From Nocardioides salarius (lineage in GTDB: Bacteria; Actinomycetota; Actinomycetes; Propionibacteriales; Nocardioidaceae): DNA of 64,000 nt. The notes under the pieces were generated by a model. The model had not been told where the DNA came from. It ran no database searches and saw nothing but the letters and a program-made list of their open reading frames with translations. Shown here piece by piece: positions 44,457-53,336 of this stretch. The position numbers were made by a program, and so were the translations under genes. The first letter of the stretch is position 1. Each line of letters begins with the position of its first letter. The stretch covers positions 2,852,001 through 2,916,000 of the forward strand of contig NZ_JAFBBZ010000001.1 of the NCBI RefSeq assembly GCF_016907435.1, read 5' to 3'.

Positions 44457-46085
44457 ATGGCCAAGAAGGCACCCAGCAACGAGGCCGACTACGTCGTGGT
44501 CGGCTCCGGGAGCTCCGGCGCGACGATCGCGGGTCGGCTCGCGCAGTCGGGTGCGAGCGTCATCGTGCTCGAGGCCGGCAAGAGCGACGAGCAGTTCCTG
44601 ACGAGGAAGCCCGGCATGATCGGGCCGATGCACGCGGTGCCGCAGATCAAGCGCACCGTCGACTGGGGCTACTACACGACCCCGCAGAAGCACATCCTCG
44701 ACCGCACGATGCCGGTGCCGCGGGGCAAGGTGCTCGGCGGCTCCAGCTCGATCAACGGCATGGTCTACGTGCGCGGCAACCGGGCCAACTACGACTCGTG
44801 GGCGGCCGAGGGCTGCACCGGCTGGGACGCCGACTCGGTCAACCGCGCCTACCGGCGCATGGAGGACTACGAGGGCGGCGCCGACGAGTTCCGTGGCGAG
44901 GGCGGCCCCATCCGGGTCACCTACAACAAGGCGCCGCAGGAGGGGTCGCTGCAGTTCCTCGAGGCCACCGCCGACACCGTCGGCGCCCCGGTCCTCGACG
45001 ACTACAACGGCGCCTCGCAGGAGGGGGTGGCGCGGATGCAGCAGAACGCCGCCGACGGCCTGCGCTACTCCGCCTCCCGCGGCTACATCCACCACCTCGC
45101 GCCGCCGACGCTCGAGGTCCAGTCGCGGGTGCTGGCCACCAGGGTCGTCATCGACAACGGTCGTGCCACCGGCGTGGTGGTGCGCGACAAGGACGGCACC
45201 AGCCGCACCGTCCGGGCCGCCAAGGAGGTCATCCTCTCCGCCGGCTTCGTGGGCTCGGCCCAGCTGCTGATGCTCTCGGGCGTGGGCCACGCCCAGCACC
45301 TGCGCGACCAGGGCATCGAGGTGGTCGCCGACCTCCCGGTGGGCGACAACCTGCACGACCACCTCTTCCACGCCCTGACCTTCCACGCCACGTCGTCGGC
45401 GCTGCGCGGCAGCGCCACCTTCTTCGGCAAGGGCGTGGCCAAGGAGGTCCTGCGACCGGGGTCGACGTTCCTGGCGAACTCCGTCTTCGAGGTGCTGGCC
45501 TTCCTGCAGACCTCGCAGGCCACCGGCGGCATCCCCGACCTGCAGCTGCACCTGCTGCCCTGGGCCTACGTCTCGCCCAACCAGGACGCCCCGGTGCGCC
45601 ACGACGTCGACCAGCGCCCGGCGCTCACGGTGCTGAGCACCCTGATCTACCCCCGCAGCCGCGGGACGCTGCGCCTGGCCTCGGCCGACCCCACCGCGGC
45701 GCCGCTGATCGACCCGCAGTACCTCGCCGAGCCCGCCGACCTCGACCTGCTCGTCGAGGGCTCCGAGATCACCCGCGAGATCTTGGCCAACAAGGCCTTC
45801 CGCGGCGCGGTGAAGAGCGAGATCCACCCCGGCTCGCACCTGCGCGGCAGCGAGCTGCGCCAGGAGATCCTCAACCGCGCCACGTCGGTCTACCACGGCG
45901 TGGGCACCTGCCGGATGGGCGTCGACGAGCTCGCCGTCGTCGACCCCGAGCTGCGGGTGCGCGGGGTCGAGGGCCTGCGGGTCTGCGACGCCTCGATCAT
46001 GCCGTCGATCACCGGCGGCAACACCAACGCGCCGGCCATCATGATCGGCGAGCGCGGTGCCGACCTCGTGCTGGGCCGGGGCTGA
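44457..46085 (+). CDS. GMC-family FAD oxidoreductase
   Basis: A 542-residue glucose-methanol-choline oxidoreductase. The FAD motif YVVVGSGSSGATIAGRLAQ (residues 12-30) with VLEAG, the GMC signature PRGKVLGGSSSINGMVYVRG, and the C-terminal GTCRMG and DASIMPSITGGNTNAPA (active-site His/Asn region) are complete. It should oxidise an alcohol, with the aldehyde taken over by the next gene. GGAGG lies 5 nt before ATG 44457. The KstR-type box suggests a steroid side-chain or sterol alcohol as substrate, but choline-type substrates are possible. Confidence 0.88.
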   Translation: MAKKAPSNEADYVVVGSGSSGATIAGRLAQSGASVIVLEAGKSDEQFLTRKPGMIGPMHAVPQIKRTVDWGYYTTPQKHILDRTMPVPRGKVLGGSSSINGMVYVRGNRANYDSWAAEGCTGWDADSVNRAYRRMEDYEGGADEFRGEGGPIRVTYNKAPQEGSLQFLEATADTVGAPVLDDYNGASQEGVARMQQNAADGLRYSASRGYIHHLAPPTLEVQSRVLATRVVIDNGRATGVVVRDKDGTSRTVRAAKEVILSAGFVGSAQLLMLSGVGHAQHLRDQGIEVVADLPVGDNLHDHLFHALTFHATSSALRGSATFFGKGVAKEVLRPGSTFLANSVFEVLAFLQTSQATGGIPDLQLHLLPWAYVSPNQDAPVRHDVDQRPALTVLSTLIYPRSRGTLRLASADPTAAPLIDPQYLAEPADLDLLVEGSEITREILANKAFRGAVKSEIHPGSHLRGSELRQEILNRATSVYHGVGTCRMGVDELAVVDPELRVRGVEGLRVCDASIMPSITGGNTNAPAIMIGERGADLVLGRG

Positions 46086-46088
46086 GCG

Positions 46089-47648
46089 ATGAGCCTGCAG
46101 CGACCCGCCGTCCTGACCGACGACTTCATGCGTGGCCTGGTGGCCCGGGTGCCCTCGACCTCGGGCGGCACCTGGAAGCTGACCGAGGTCTACACCGGCG
46201 AGCACCTCGTCGACCTGCCGCAGTCGACCCCCGCCGACATCGAGCGCGCCTTCGCCACCGCGCGCGAGGCCCAGCGCGCCTGGGCGGCCACCCCGCTGCG
46301 CCGCCGGCTGGCGGTCTTCAAGCGGGCCCACGAGATCTTCGTGGTCAACGCGCTGACCACCGCCGACCTCATCCAGGCCGAGAGCGGCAAGAACCGCCGG
46401 ATGGCCGTCGAGGAGTCCTGCGACCCGCCGATGGTGATGAGCCACTACCTCAAGCGGGCGCCGCGGCTGCTCGCCCCCAAGCGGCACGGCGGCCCGGTGC
46501 CGGTGGTCTCGCACTCCACCGAGATCCGCCAGCCCAAGGGTGTCGTCGGCATCATCGCGCCCTGGAACTTCCCCTTCGCCACCGGCATCTCCGACGCGAT
46601 CCCGGCACTGATGGCCGGCAACGCCGTCGTGCTCAAGCCCGACAACAAGACCGCGCTCTCCCCGCTGCACGGCATCGCGATGCTCGAGCAGGCCGGGCTG
46701 CCCGAGGGGCTCTTCCAGGTGGTCTGCGGGGAGGGACCCGACGTCGGGCCCACCCTCATCGACAACGCGTCGTACGTCATGTTCACCGGGAGCACCGCGA
46801 CCGGGCGCACCATCGGCGAGCGGGCCGGTCGCAACCTGATCGGCGCCTGCCTGGAGCTGGGCGGCAAGAACCCGCAGATCGTGCTCGACGACGTCGACGC
46901 CGAGGAGTGGGTGACCAGCACGCTGTTCGGCGTCTTCGGCAACACCGGGCAGATCTGCATGCACATCGAGCGCATCTACCTGCCCGACAGCCGCTACGAC
47001 GAGCTGAAGCAGAAGTTCGTGCGGGCCGCGGCGGCGCTCGACGTGCGCGCGGCCTACGACTTCGGGCCCGAGGTCGGCTCCCTGGTCTCGGTCGACCAGA
47101 TGCACCGGGTGCTCTCGCACGTCGAGGACGCGGTGGCCAAGGGCGCGACGGTGCTGACCGGCGGGCGCCCACGCCCCGACCTGGGCCCGGCGTTCTTCGA
47201 GCCGACCGTGCTGGAGGGCGTGACCACCGACATGCTCTGCGGGGTCACCGAGACCTTCGGGCCCGTGGTCGCCCTGCACCGCTACCGCAGCGTCGACGAG
47301 GCGGTGGCGCTGGCCAACGACACCGACTACGGCCTCAACGCCTCGGTCTGGGGCAGCGACCTGGAGCGCGCCCAGGCCGTCGCGGCGCGCATCGAGTCGG
47401 GCAACGTCAACGTCAACGACGCGCTGGCCACGGCGTACGCCTCGAAGTCGACGCCGTCGGGCGGGGTCAAGCAGTCGGGGGTCGGGGCGCGCCACGGCGA
47501 CCAGGGGCTGCTGAAGTACACCGACGTGCAGAACCTGGCGGTGCTCAAGAAGCAGGTCCTCGGCCCGCGGCCGGGCCAGGACTACGACGCCTACGTCAAG
47601 CAGATGCTGAGCGGGCTGCGGATGATGCGGCGCACGCGACTGCGCTGA
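46089..47648 (+). CDS. NAD(P)-dependent aldehyde dehydrogenase
   Basis: A 519-residue aldehyde dehydrogenase close to succinate-semialdehyde dehydrogenases. Catalytic Glu256 (LELGGKN) and Cys290 (GNTGQICMHIE) are both present; IAPWNFPF and FTGSTATGR are the nucleotide loops. It starts 3 bp after the GMC stop, so alcohol to aldehyde to acid conversion in two steps is likely. After its stop comes repeat array D. The natural substrate is not known. Confidence 0.9.
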   Translation: MSLQRPAVLTDDFMRGLVARVPSTSGGTWKLTEVYTGEHLVDLPQSTPADIERAFATAREAQRAWAATPLRRRLAVFKRAHEIFVVNALTTADLIQAESGKNRRMAVEESCDPPMVMSHYLKRAPRLLAPKRHGGPVPVVSHSTEIRQPKGVVGIIAPWNFPFATGISDAIPALMAGNAVVLKPDNKTALSPLHGIAMLEQAGLPEGLFQVVCGEGPDVGPTLIDNASYVMFTGSTATGRTIGERAGRNLIGACLELGGKNPQIVLDDVDAEEWVTSTLFGVFGNTGQICMHIERIYLPDSRYDELKQKFVRAAAALDVRAAYDFGPEVGSLVSVDQMHRVLSHVEDAVAKGATVLTGGRPRPDLGPAFFEPTVLEGVTTDMLCGVTETFGPVVALHRYRSVDEAVALANDTDYGLNASVWGSDLERAQAVAARIESGNVNVNDALATAYASKSTPSGGVKQSGVGARHGDQGLLKYTDVQNLAVLKKQVLGPRPGQDYDAYVKQMLSGLRMMRRTRLR

Positions 47649-47662
47649 GCGGCTGCCGGTCC

Positions 47663-47739
47663 GGGCCGGGTCGACGCGAGATCCAGGCCGGGTCGGCGCG
47701 AAGTCTGGGCCGGGTCAGGGTGAGATCTGGGCCGGGTCG
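47663..47739. repeat. 22-bp repeat array D, entering the ung coding end
   Basis: Units at 47663-47684, 47685-47706 and 47707-47728, then a partial one. The TCA at 47715-47717, inside the third unit, is the ung stop on the minus strand, and the last residues of Ung (ADPAQISP) are encoded by repeat sequence. Confidence 0.88.
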
Positions 47740-48425
47740 GCCGGGAGGGTCCAGTCGACCGGAGCGCCGCCCTGCTCGACCAGCAGCCGGTCGACCTGGG
47801 AGAAGGGCCGCGAGCCGAGGAAGCCCTGGTGCGCCGACAGGGGCGAGGGGTGCGCCGACGAGACGACCGGCACCGACCCGAGGTGGCGGCGCAGCCCGCC
47901 CGCCTTGGCCCCCCACAGCAGCGCGACGAGCGGACCACCGCGCGCCGCCAGCGCCCGCACCGCCTGGTCGGTGACCTGCTCCCAGCCCAGGCCGCGGTGC
48001 GAGTCGGAGACGCCCGCGCCGACGCTGAGCACCCGGTTGAGCAGCATCACCCCGGCGTCGGCCCAGGCGGTCAGGTCGCCGTGGACCGGGGCCCGGTCGC
48101 CGAGGTCGTCCTCGAGCTCGCGATAGATGTTCGCCAGGCTGCGCGGCACCGGACGGACCGCCGCGTCGACCGAGAAGGACAGACCCACGGGGTGCCCGGG
48201 CGTCGGGTAGGGGTCCTGGCCCACCAGCAGCACCCGCACCTGGCCCAGCGGGCGCTCGAAGGCCCGGAAGAGCCGGTCCTCGTCGGGCAGCCAGGCCCGT
48301 CCGGCGGCGCTCTCGGCGCGCAGGACCTCCTGCACCTGCTCGACCTGCCGGGCCACCGGCTCCAGGGCCTGCGCCCAGTCGGGAGCCATCCGGCCCTGGT
48401 CCACCAGCCTCGTCAACGCACTCAT
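47715..48425 (-). CDS. ung: Uracil-DNA glycosylase, family 1
   Basis: A 236-residue base-excision repair enzyme that removes uracil from [23 protein letters not shown] (Asp71 activates water, Tyr73 blocks thymine) and [20 protein letters not shown] (His192) are intact, as is [11 protein letters not shown] (Asn binding uracil). The family normally ends soon after VDW; the extra PADPAQISP comes from repeat array D. The gene is divergent from tetR at 48470 with a 44-bp gap. Confidence 0.95.
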   Translation of the reverse strand: MSALTRLVDQGRMAPDWAQALEPVARQVEQVQEVLRAESAAGRAWLPDEDRLFRAFERPLGQVRVLLVGQDPYPTPGHPVGLSFSVDAAVRPVPRSLANIYRELEDDLGDRAPVHGDLTAWADAGVMLLNRVLSVGAGVSDSHRGLGWEQVTDQAVRALAARGGPLVALLWGAKAGGLRRHLGSVPVVSSAHPSPLSAHQGFLGSRPFSQVDRLLVEQGGAPVDWTLPADPAQISP

Positions 48426-48469
48426 GACGCCGACGCTACGTCGTGGGACCGCGGCCTACACTGCGCCGC

Positions 48470-49168
48470 ATGGCAGCGGGACGAGCACGGGAGCAGCGCG
48501 CGGAGCCCGCGGAGGGGACCGATCCGGCCCTGGGGGCGGTACGCCGCGTGCCCACGCAGGCGCGCAGCCGCCAGCGGGTCGGGGCGATCCTCGACGCTGC
48601 CGAGGCGCTGGTGCTCGAGCACGGGGTCGAGGCACTGACGACGCGGGCGATCGCCCAGCGCGCGGGCGTGCCCGTCGCCTCGCTCTACCAGTACTTCGGT
48701 GACAAGGAGGCCGTGCTGCTCGCGCTGGCCGGGCGCGACATGGCGGAGATGGACGAGCAGGTCGCCGCCGACCTGGCCGCGCTCGAGGAGCTCAGCGTGG
48801 CCACGGTGGTGCGCACGGCCATGGCGGCCTTCGTGACCGTCTACCGGCGCCGGGCCGCCTTCGTCGAGATCTACCTGCGCGGTCGCGGCAACGCCGCCGT
48901 CGCCCGCTTCGGGCGCGCCCACAACATCCGGATCGCCGCGACGCTGCGCGGCTTCGCGCTCGAGCACGGGCTGTGCCGTGACGACCTCAGCCCCGCGGCC
49001 GCCGAGCTGGCCGTCGAGGTCGGCGACCGGGTCTTCCAGCTCGCCCACGAGCACGACGCCGACGGCGACGCGCTGCTGGTCGAGGAGGGCGTGCTGATGA
49101 TGACCGCCTACCTCGAGCGCTACGCCACGACCGCCGGGCTCGAGGGGGTCAGGACGACGGTCGGCTGA
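48470..49168 (+). CDS. TetR-family transcriptional regulator
   Basis: A 232-residue TetR protein with HTH LTTRAIAQRAGVPVASLYQYFGDKEAVLLAL, read as LTTRAIAQRAGV + PVASLYQYFGDKEAV, near residues 60-88. The first 35 residues are an unusual charged extension. The C-terminal domain does not point to a ligand. Its end overlaps the convergent PLP-decarboxylase gene by 20 bp. A -10-like TACACT near 48455 could be its promoter. Target genes are not obvious. Confidence 0.9.
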   Translation: MAAGRAREQRAEPAEGTDPALGAVRRVPTQARSRQRVGAILDAAEALVLEHGVEALTTRAIAQRAGVPVASLYQYFGDKEAVLLALAGRDMAEMDEQVAADLAALEELSVATVVRTAMAAFVTVYRRRAAFVEIYLRGRGNAAVARFGRAHNIRIAATLRGFALEHGLCRDDLSPAAAELAVEVGDRVFQLAHEHDADGDALLVEEGVLMMTAYLERYATTAGLEGVRTTVG

Positions 49169-50621
49169 GCCGGTCGAGGAAGGCGATCATCAGCGCCTCG
49201 CGCATCTCGGGGGTGGCCAGGTCGAGCATCGCGTTGACCTCGGCCATCCGCTCGGGCAGCGCGATCGCGCCGCCGGCCCCGCCGTCGCCACCGTCACCGG
49301 CGAGCCCGGCGGCGACCAGCAGCGCGTCGAGGTCGGCGTCGCCCAGACCGGCCGGGTCCAGGGCGGCGATCACCGCGGCCACCTCGGGGTCCACGCGCAC
49401 CGGCCCGAAGGCGCGCGCGGCCGCCACCGAGGCGGCCAGGGCCGCGACGAGCTCGTCGACGTGGGCCAGGGTCGCGGCCGAGAACGACAGGTGGATCGTC
49501 GCGGGCGCCCCGGCGTAGGACAGCTGCGGCTGCACGTGCCAGCCGCGGGCGGCCATCTCGTCGCAGACGGTGAAGGGGTCGAGGTCGTCGTCGGTGCCGA
49601 GCACCAGCAGCGTCGCGTCGGGCGGCGCGACCACCCGCAGCCCGGCCAGCCCGGCCACCGCGGCCACGACCCGGTCGGTCGCCTCCAGGGCCTGCGCGGT
49701 CAGCTGCTCGTAGCCCGCGTCTCCGAGCAGCTGCACCACGCTCCACGCACCCGCCAGCGGCCCGCCCGACTTCGTCGACTGCAGCGTCGAGTTCAGCATC
49801 GTGTAGCCCGGCCAGCGGGCCGAGGAGAACAGCTGGGGGCGCCGGTGCGCGCTGGTGCGGTGCAGCAGCAGGGAGGTGCCCTTGGGGGCGTAGCCGTACT
49901 TGTGCAGGTCGACCGAGACCGAGGTGACGCCCTCGACCGCGAACGACCAGGGCGGCACCTCGCGCCCCAGCCGCGCGGCGTACCCCAGGACCCAGCCGCC
50001 GATGCAGGCGTCGACGTGGCAGCGCACCCCGCGGGCCGCGGCGGCGGCCGCCACGGCCGGCACCGGGTCGACGACGCCGTGCGCGTACGACGGCGCGCTG
50101 GTCACCACGAGCACCGTGCGCTCGTCGATGGCCGCGGCCATCGCCGCGGGGTCGGCGCGGTGGTCGTCGCCGGTGGGCACCACGACCATCTCGACGCCGA
50201 AGTAGTGCGCGGCCTTGTGGAAGGCCGGGTGGGCGGTGTCGGGCAGCACCATCCGGGGCCCGGCCACGTCGGGGCGGGAGTCGCGGGCGGACTGCACGGC
50301 CAGCAGGCACGACTCGGTGCCGCCGGAGGTGACCGTGCCCACCGCGCCGTCGGGCGCGTCGAGCAGCCGCAGCCCGGCGGCGACCAGGTCGTTCTCCATC
50401 TGCAGCAGGCTGGGGAACGCGGTCGGGTCGAGCCCGTTGGACCCGGCGAAGGCGGCCACCGCCTCGCGCGCCACCCGGTCGACCTCGTCGAGGCCGGAGT
50501 CGTAGACGTAGGCGAGGGTGCGTCCGCTGTGCACCGGGAGGTCCTGGGACTGCAGGTGCGCCAGCCGCTCGCGGACCTCCGCGGGGGTGCTGGGGGGAGT
50601 GCTCGTCGTCGTGCGGGTCAC
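49149..50621 (-). CDS. Group II PLP decarboxylase / sphingosine-phosphate lyase-like enzyme
   Basis: A 490-residue PLP enzyme. SVDLHKYGYAPKGTSLLL holds Lys241, the Schiff-base lysine, and PSYAHGVVDPVPA plus CHVDACIGGW the Asp that contacts the ring nitrogen. The 'DxHKYGYxxKG' form is that of sphingosine-1-phosphate lyases and related bacterial enzymes. The N-terminus has VTSGGTESCLLAVQSAR. A C-terminal addition of about 70 residues (GLAGDGGDGGAGGAI, then a helix) is not part of the fold. It is coupled to the MFS gene by a GTGA overlap. The likely reaction is C-C cleavage of a phosphorylated long-chain base, but decarboxylation of an amino acid cannot be excluded. Confidence 0.82.
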   Translation of the reverse strand: MTRTTTSTPPSTPAEVRERLAHLQSQDLPVHSGRTLAYVYDSGLDEVDRVAREAVAAFAGSNGLDPTAFPSLLQMENDLVAAGLRLLDAPDGAVGTVTSGGTESCLLAVQSARDSRPDVAGPRMVLPDTAHPAFHKAAHYFGVEMVVVPTGDDHRADPAAMAAAIDERTVLVVTSAPSYAHGVVDPVPAVAAAAAARGVRCHVDACIGGWVLGYAARLGREVPPWSFAVEGVTSVSVDLHKYGYAPKGTSLLLHRTSAHRRPQLFSSARWPGYTMLNSTLQSTKSGGPLAGAWSVVQLLGDAGYEQLTAQALEATDRVVAAVAGLAGLRVVAPPDATLLVLGTDDDLDPFTVCDEMAARGWHVQPQLSYAGAPATIHLSFSAATLAHVDELVAALAASVAAARAFGPVRVDPEVAAVIAALDPAGLGDADLDALLVAAGLAGDGGDGGAGGAIALPERMAEVNAMLDLATPEMREALMIAFLDRLSRPSS

Positions 50622-51949
50622 GCGTCCACGTCCTTCGCCTCGATGCGGTACCGGACCAGCCAGACCAGGCTGGCCAGGGTCAGTGCGGCCGGGAGCAGCG
50701 AGAAGCCCCAGGTGATGGCCGAGAGGGCCGAGTCGGGCTGCACCACGCCACCGCCCTGGCTGGAGACGTAGCCGCCCAGGGCCAGCACCACCGCGAAGGC
50801 GGCCGGGCCCAGCGCCAGCCCGAGGGTCTCGCCGGCCGTCCAGACGCCGGTGTAGACGCCGGCGCGGTTGCTGCCCGTGCGCCGCGCGTCGACCGCCGCC
50901 GCGTCGGGCAGCATGGCCAGCGGGAAGACCTGGCAGCCGGCGTAGCCCACCCCGACGAGCGCGACCGCGGCGAAGACCAGCCCCGGCGGCGCGACCCGCG
51001 CGGTCGAGGCGAGCAGGGCGCCGCAGGCCAGCACCACGGAGGCGGCCAGGTAGCCGTGCTTCTTGCCGACCCGCGCGCCCAGCCACGACCAGGCGGGGGT
51101 CAGCACCAGCGCCGGGCCCACGAAGCAGACGAAGAGGACCGTGGCCGCGCCGTCGCGGCCGAGCACCTCGCCGGCCAGGTAGTCGACCCCGGCGAGCATG
51201 CAGCCGGTGGCCAGCGCCTGCAGCACGAAGGTGGTCAGCAGCAGCCGGAAGTCACGAGCCGCCGCCACCACGCGCAGCTGCTCGCGCAGCCCTCCCGGGC
51301 TCGGCTCGAGCACCGCGGTCGGTGCGCCCCGGGTGCCCCGGTAGGCCGCCAGCGCGCCGGTGGCGATGATCACCGCCATCACCACGCCCATCACCCGGTA
51401 GCCGTCGCGCCCGCCGACCAGGTCGCGGATCAGGGGCGCGCTCGCGCCGGCGACCATGATGGTCAGCGCCAGGATCGCCACCCGCCAGGTCATCAGCCGG
51501 GTCCGCTCGTCGTACGACGACGTCAGCTCGGCGGGCATCGCGACGTAGGGCACCTGGAAGAACGCGTACGCCGTCGCCGCGGCCAGGAAGCAGACCAGCA
51601 CCCAGCCGGTCTCGACCACGCGCGAGTCGACGTCGGGGCCGGCGAAGACCAGCGCGAAGGTGGCCGCCAGGGCCAGCCCGGCCCGCAGCAGCCACGGCCG
51701 GCGCGGGCCGCGGGGGTCGCGGGTGCGGTCGCTGATGCGGCCCGCGACCGGGTTCAGCACGACGTCCCAGGCCTTGGGCGCGAAGACCACGAAGCCGGCG
51801 ACCAGGGCGGCGACGCCCAGCTCGTCGGTCAGGTAGGGCAGCAGCATCAGCCCCGGCACGGTGCCGAAGGCGCCGGTGGCCACCGAGCCCGCGCCGTAGC
51901 CGAGGCGGACCCGGGTGGGCAGGCGCGTGGGGCTGGTGGCCGTCGACAT
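50618..51949 (-). CDS. MFS transporter, GPH/MFS_2-like
   Basis: A 443-residue transporter with 12 predicted helices. The loop motif NPVAGRISDRTRDPRGPRRPWLL, read in two pieces, is that of the glycoside-pentoside-hexuronide:cation symporter group (MFS_2), which also includes eukaryotic lysolipid carrier Mfsd2a. Given its coupling to a sphingosine-phosphate-lyase-like enzyme, a lipid or sugar substrate is plausible. ATG 51949 is the first good start after the PhaC-like gene's end at 51991. Confidence 0.85.
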   Translation of the reverse strand: MSTATSPTRLPTRVRLGYGAGSVATGAFGTVPGLMLLPYLTDELGVAALVAGFVVFAPKAWDVVLNPVAGRISDRTRDPRGPRRPWLLRAGLALAATFALVFAGPDVDSRVVETGWVLVCFLAAATAYAFFQVPYVAMPAELTSSYDERTRLMTWRVAILALTIMVAGASAPLIRDLVGGRDGYRVMGVVMAVIIATGALAAYRGTRGAPTAVLEPSPGGLREQLRVVAAARDFRLLLTTFVLQALATGCMLAGVDYLAGEVLGRDGAATVLFVCFVGPALVLTPAWSWLGARVGKKHGYLAASVVLACGALLASTARVAPPGLVFAAVALVGVGYAGCQVFPLAMLPDAAAVDARRTGSNRAGVYTGVWTAGETLGLALGPAAFAVVLALGGYVSSQGGGVVQPDSALSAITWGFSLLPAALTLASLVWLVRYRIEAKDVDA

Positions 51950-51990
51950 GCGCCGCACGCTAGCGGCCCGCGGGCCCTCGCGGAGGTCGT

Positions 51991-53238
51991 TCAGCGCGAC
52001 AGCGAGCGCGAGCCCCCCGACCCGTAGCGGCGCTGCGGGTTGGCGCCGATCGACTCCCTGGTGGCGGCCGTCCGCCTGGCCGGTGCCTTCCTGGCAGCTG
52101 TCTTCTTCGCCGGGGCCTTCTTCGCCGGGGCCTTCTTCGCCGGCGTCACCGTCGGCTCCGCGTCCGGGGTGGACCACTCGGCCACCCACGCGTCGAGCAC
52201 CCGCCAGGTGGTCTCGCGGGCCGCGCGACCGGTGAGCATGCCGAGGTGGCCGCCGGGCACGATCTCGAAGCGGACGTCGGGCGAGCCGGCGAGCAGCGGC
52301 ACCAGCGCCTTGACCGCGGGCACCGGGGCGATGCCGTCGGTCGAGCCGCCGAAGACCAGCACCGGCACGTCGATGCGACCCAGGTCGATGGTGCGGTCGT
52401 CGAGCTCGAAGGTGCCCGTGCGCAGCACGTTGCCCTTGAGGAAGCGGTGGTAGAGCTGCCCGAAGGTGCGGCCGGGGTAGGCGATCATGCCGGCGGTGAA
52501 CCGGTCGACGGCCTCGATCTGGGCCAGGAAGTCGGCGTCGTCGAGGTGGGTGGCCAGGGCGAGCGGCTTGGTGACGAGCTTCTGGAACGAGGAGAGCTGG
52601 AAGGCCCACTTCACCAGCGGCTTCGGCGCTCCGCCCATCGCCTGGTAGGCCCGGGTGACGGCGCCGCGACCGGCCGTGGGGTTGAGCTGGAGCAGCGGGC
52701 GCAGCGGCGCCACGATCGGCACCAGCGAGGTGTCGACCGGGGAGCCCAGCACCGTGACCGAGGCGATCGGCAGGTCGGGGGAGTCTGCGGCGGTGAGCAT
52801 CGTGAAGATGCCGCCCAGGCTCCAGCCGACGACGTGCACCGGCCGCCCGCCGGCGTGGGCCGAGGTCTCACGGATGGCGGAGGGGACCACCTCGTCGACC
52901 CAGTGCTCGAGCCCGAGGTTGCGGTTGCGGAAGGACACCTCGCCGTACTCCACGAGGTAGGTGGGCCGGCCCCCGGTCACGAAGTGCTGCACCAGCGAGC
53001 ACCCGCGGCGCAGGTCGTAGCAGGTCGAGGGGGCCGCCAGCGGGGTCACCAGCAGCACCGGGTCGCCGACCTGCTTGGTCGTGGCCGCCGGCCGGTAGTG
53101 GTAGACCTCGCGCAGCTCGCCGTCGTCGATCAGCGTGCGCGGCATCGGGCGCAGGTCGGCGATGCCGCCGTACAGCACCTTGTGCGCCACGTTGCTGGCC
53201 GCCGACACCACCTGGTCGGGCTTGGGGATCAGGTCCAC
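51991..53238 (-). CDS. PhaC-like alpha/beta-hydrolase with lysine-rich tail
   Basis: A 415-residue alpha/beta-hydrolase similar to PHA synthase proteins. The nucleophile elbow VVGWSLGGIFT has Ser140, whereas true PHA synthases use Cys, so hydrolysis or acyl transfer of a polyester or lipid is more likely than polymerisation. Val-Leu-Val-Phe-Gly-Gly-Ser-Thr-Asp (VLVFGGSTD) and PGGHLGML supply Asp and His. The last 50 residues repeat AKKAP/AKKT units, like a histone H1 or HU tail, and would bind DNA or polyanions. AGGAGG precedes GTG 53238. Confidence 0.8.
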   Translation of the reverse strand: MDLIPKPDQVVSAASNVAHKVLYGGIADLRPMPRTLIDDGELREVYHYRPAATTKQVGDPVLLVTPLAAPSTCYDLRRGCSLVQHFVTGGRPTYLVEYGEVSFRNRNLGLEHWVDEVVPSAIRETSAHAGGRPVHVVGWSLGGIFTMLTAADSPDLPIASVTVLGSPVDTSLVPIVAPLRPLLQLNPTAGRGAVTRAYQAMGGAPKPLVKWAFQLSSFQKLVTKPLALATHLDDADFLAQIEAVDRFTAGMIAYPGRTFGQLYHRFLKGNVLRTGTFELDDRTIDLGRIDVPVLVFGGSTDGIAPVPAVKALVPLLAGSPDVRFEIVPGGHLGMLTGRAARETTWRVLDAWVAEWSTPDAEPTVTPAKKAPAKKAPAKKTAARKAPARRTAATRESIGANPQRRYGSGGSRSLSR

Positions 53239-53336
53239 GATCCACCTCCTGCCCCGCAAACTACCCCGGCACCCGTGAGTTACGGGTGGGCCGCGCCACC
53301 CCTGTCCACCATCGTCGGCGGGGGCCGGAGGACGGG

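Noticed and set aside
28704..47739. 22-bp arrays as CRISPR
   Set aside because: Units are directly abutting with no spacers, vary from copy to copy, and no cas gene is present.
52095..52160. Tandem DNA repeat in the hydrolase gene as a separate element
   Set aside because: The repeated codons encode the AKKAP tail in frame and are part of the gene.
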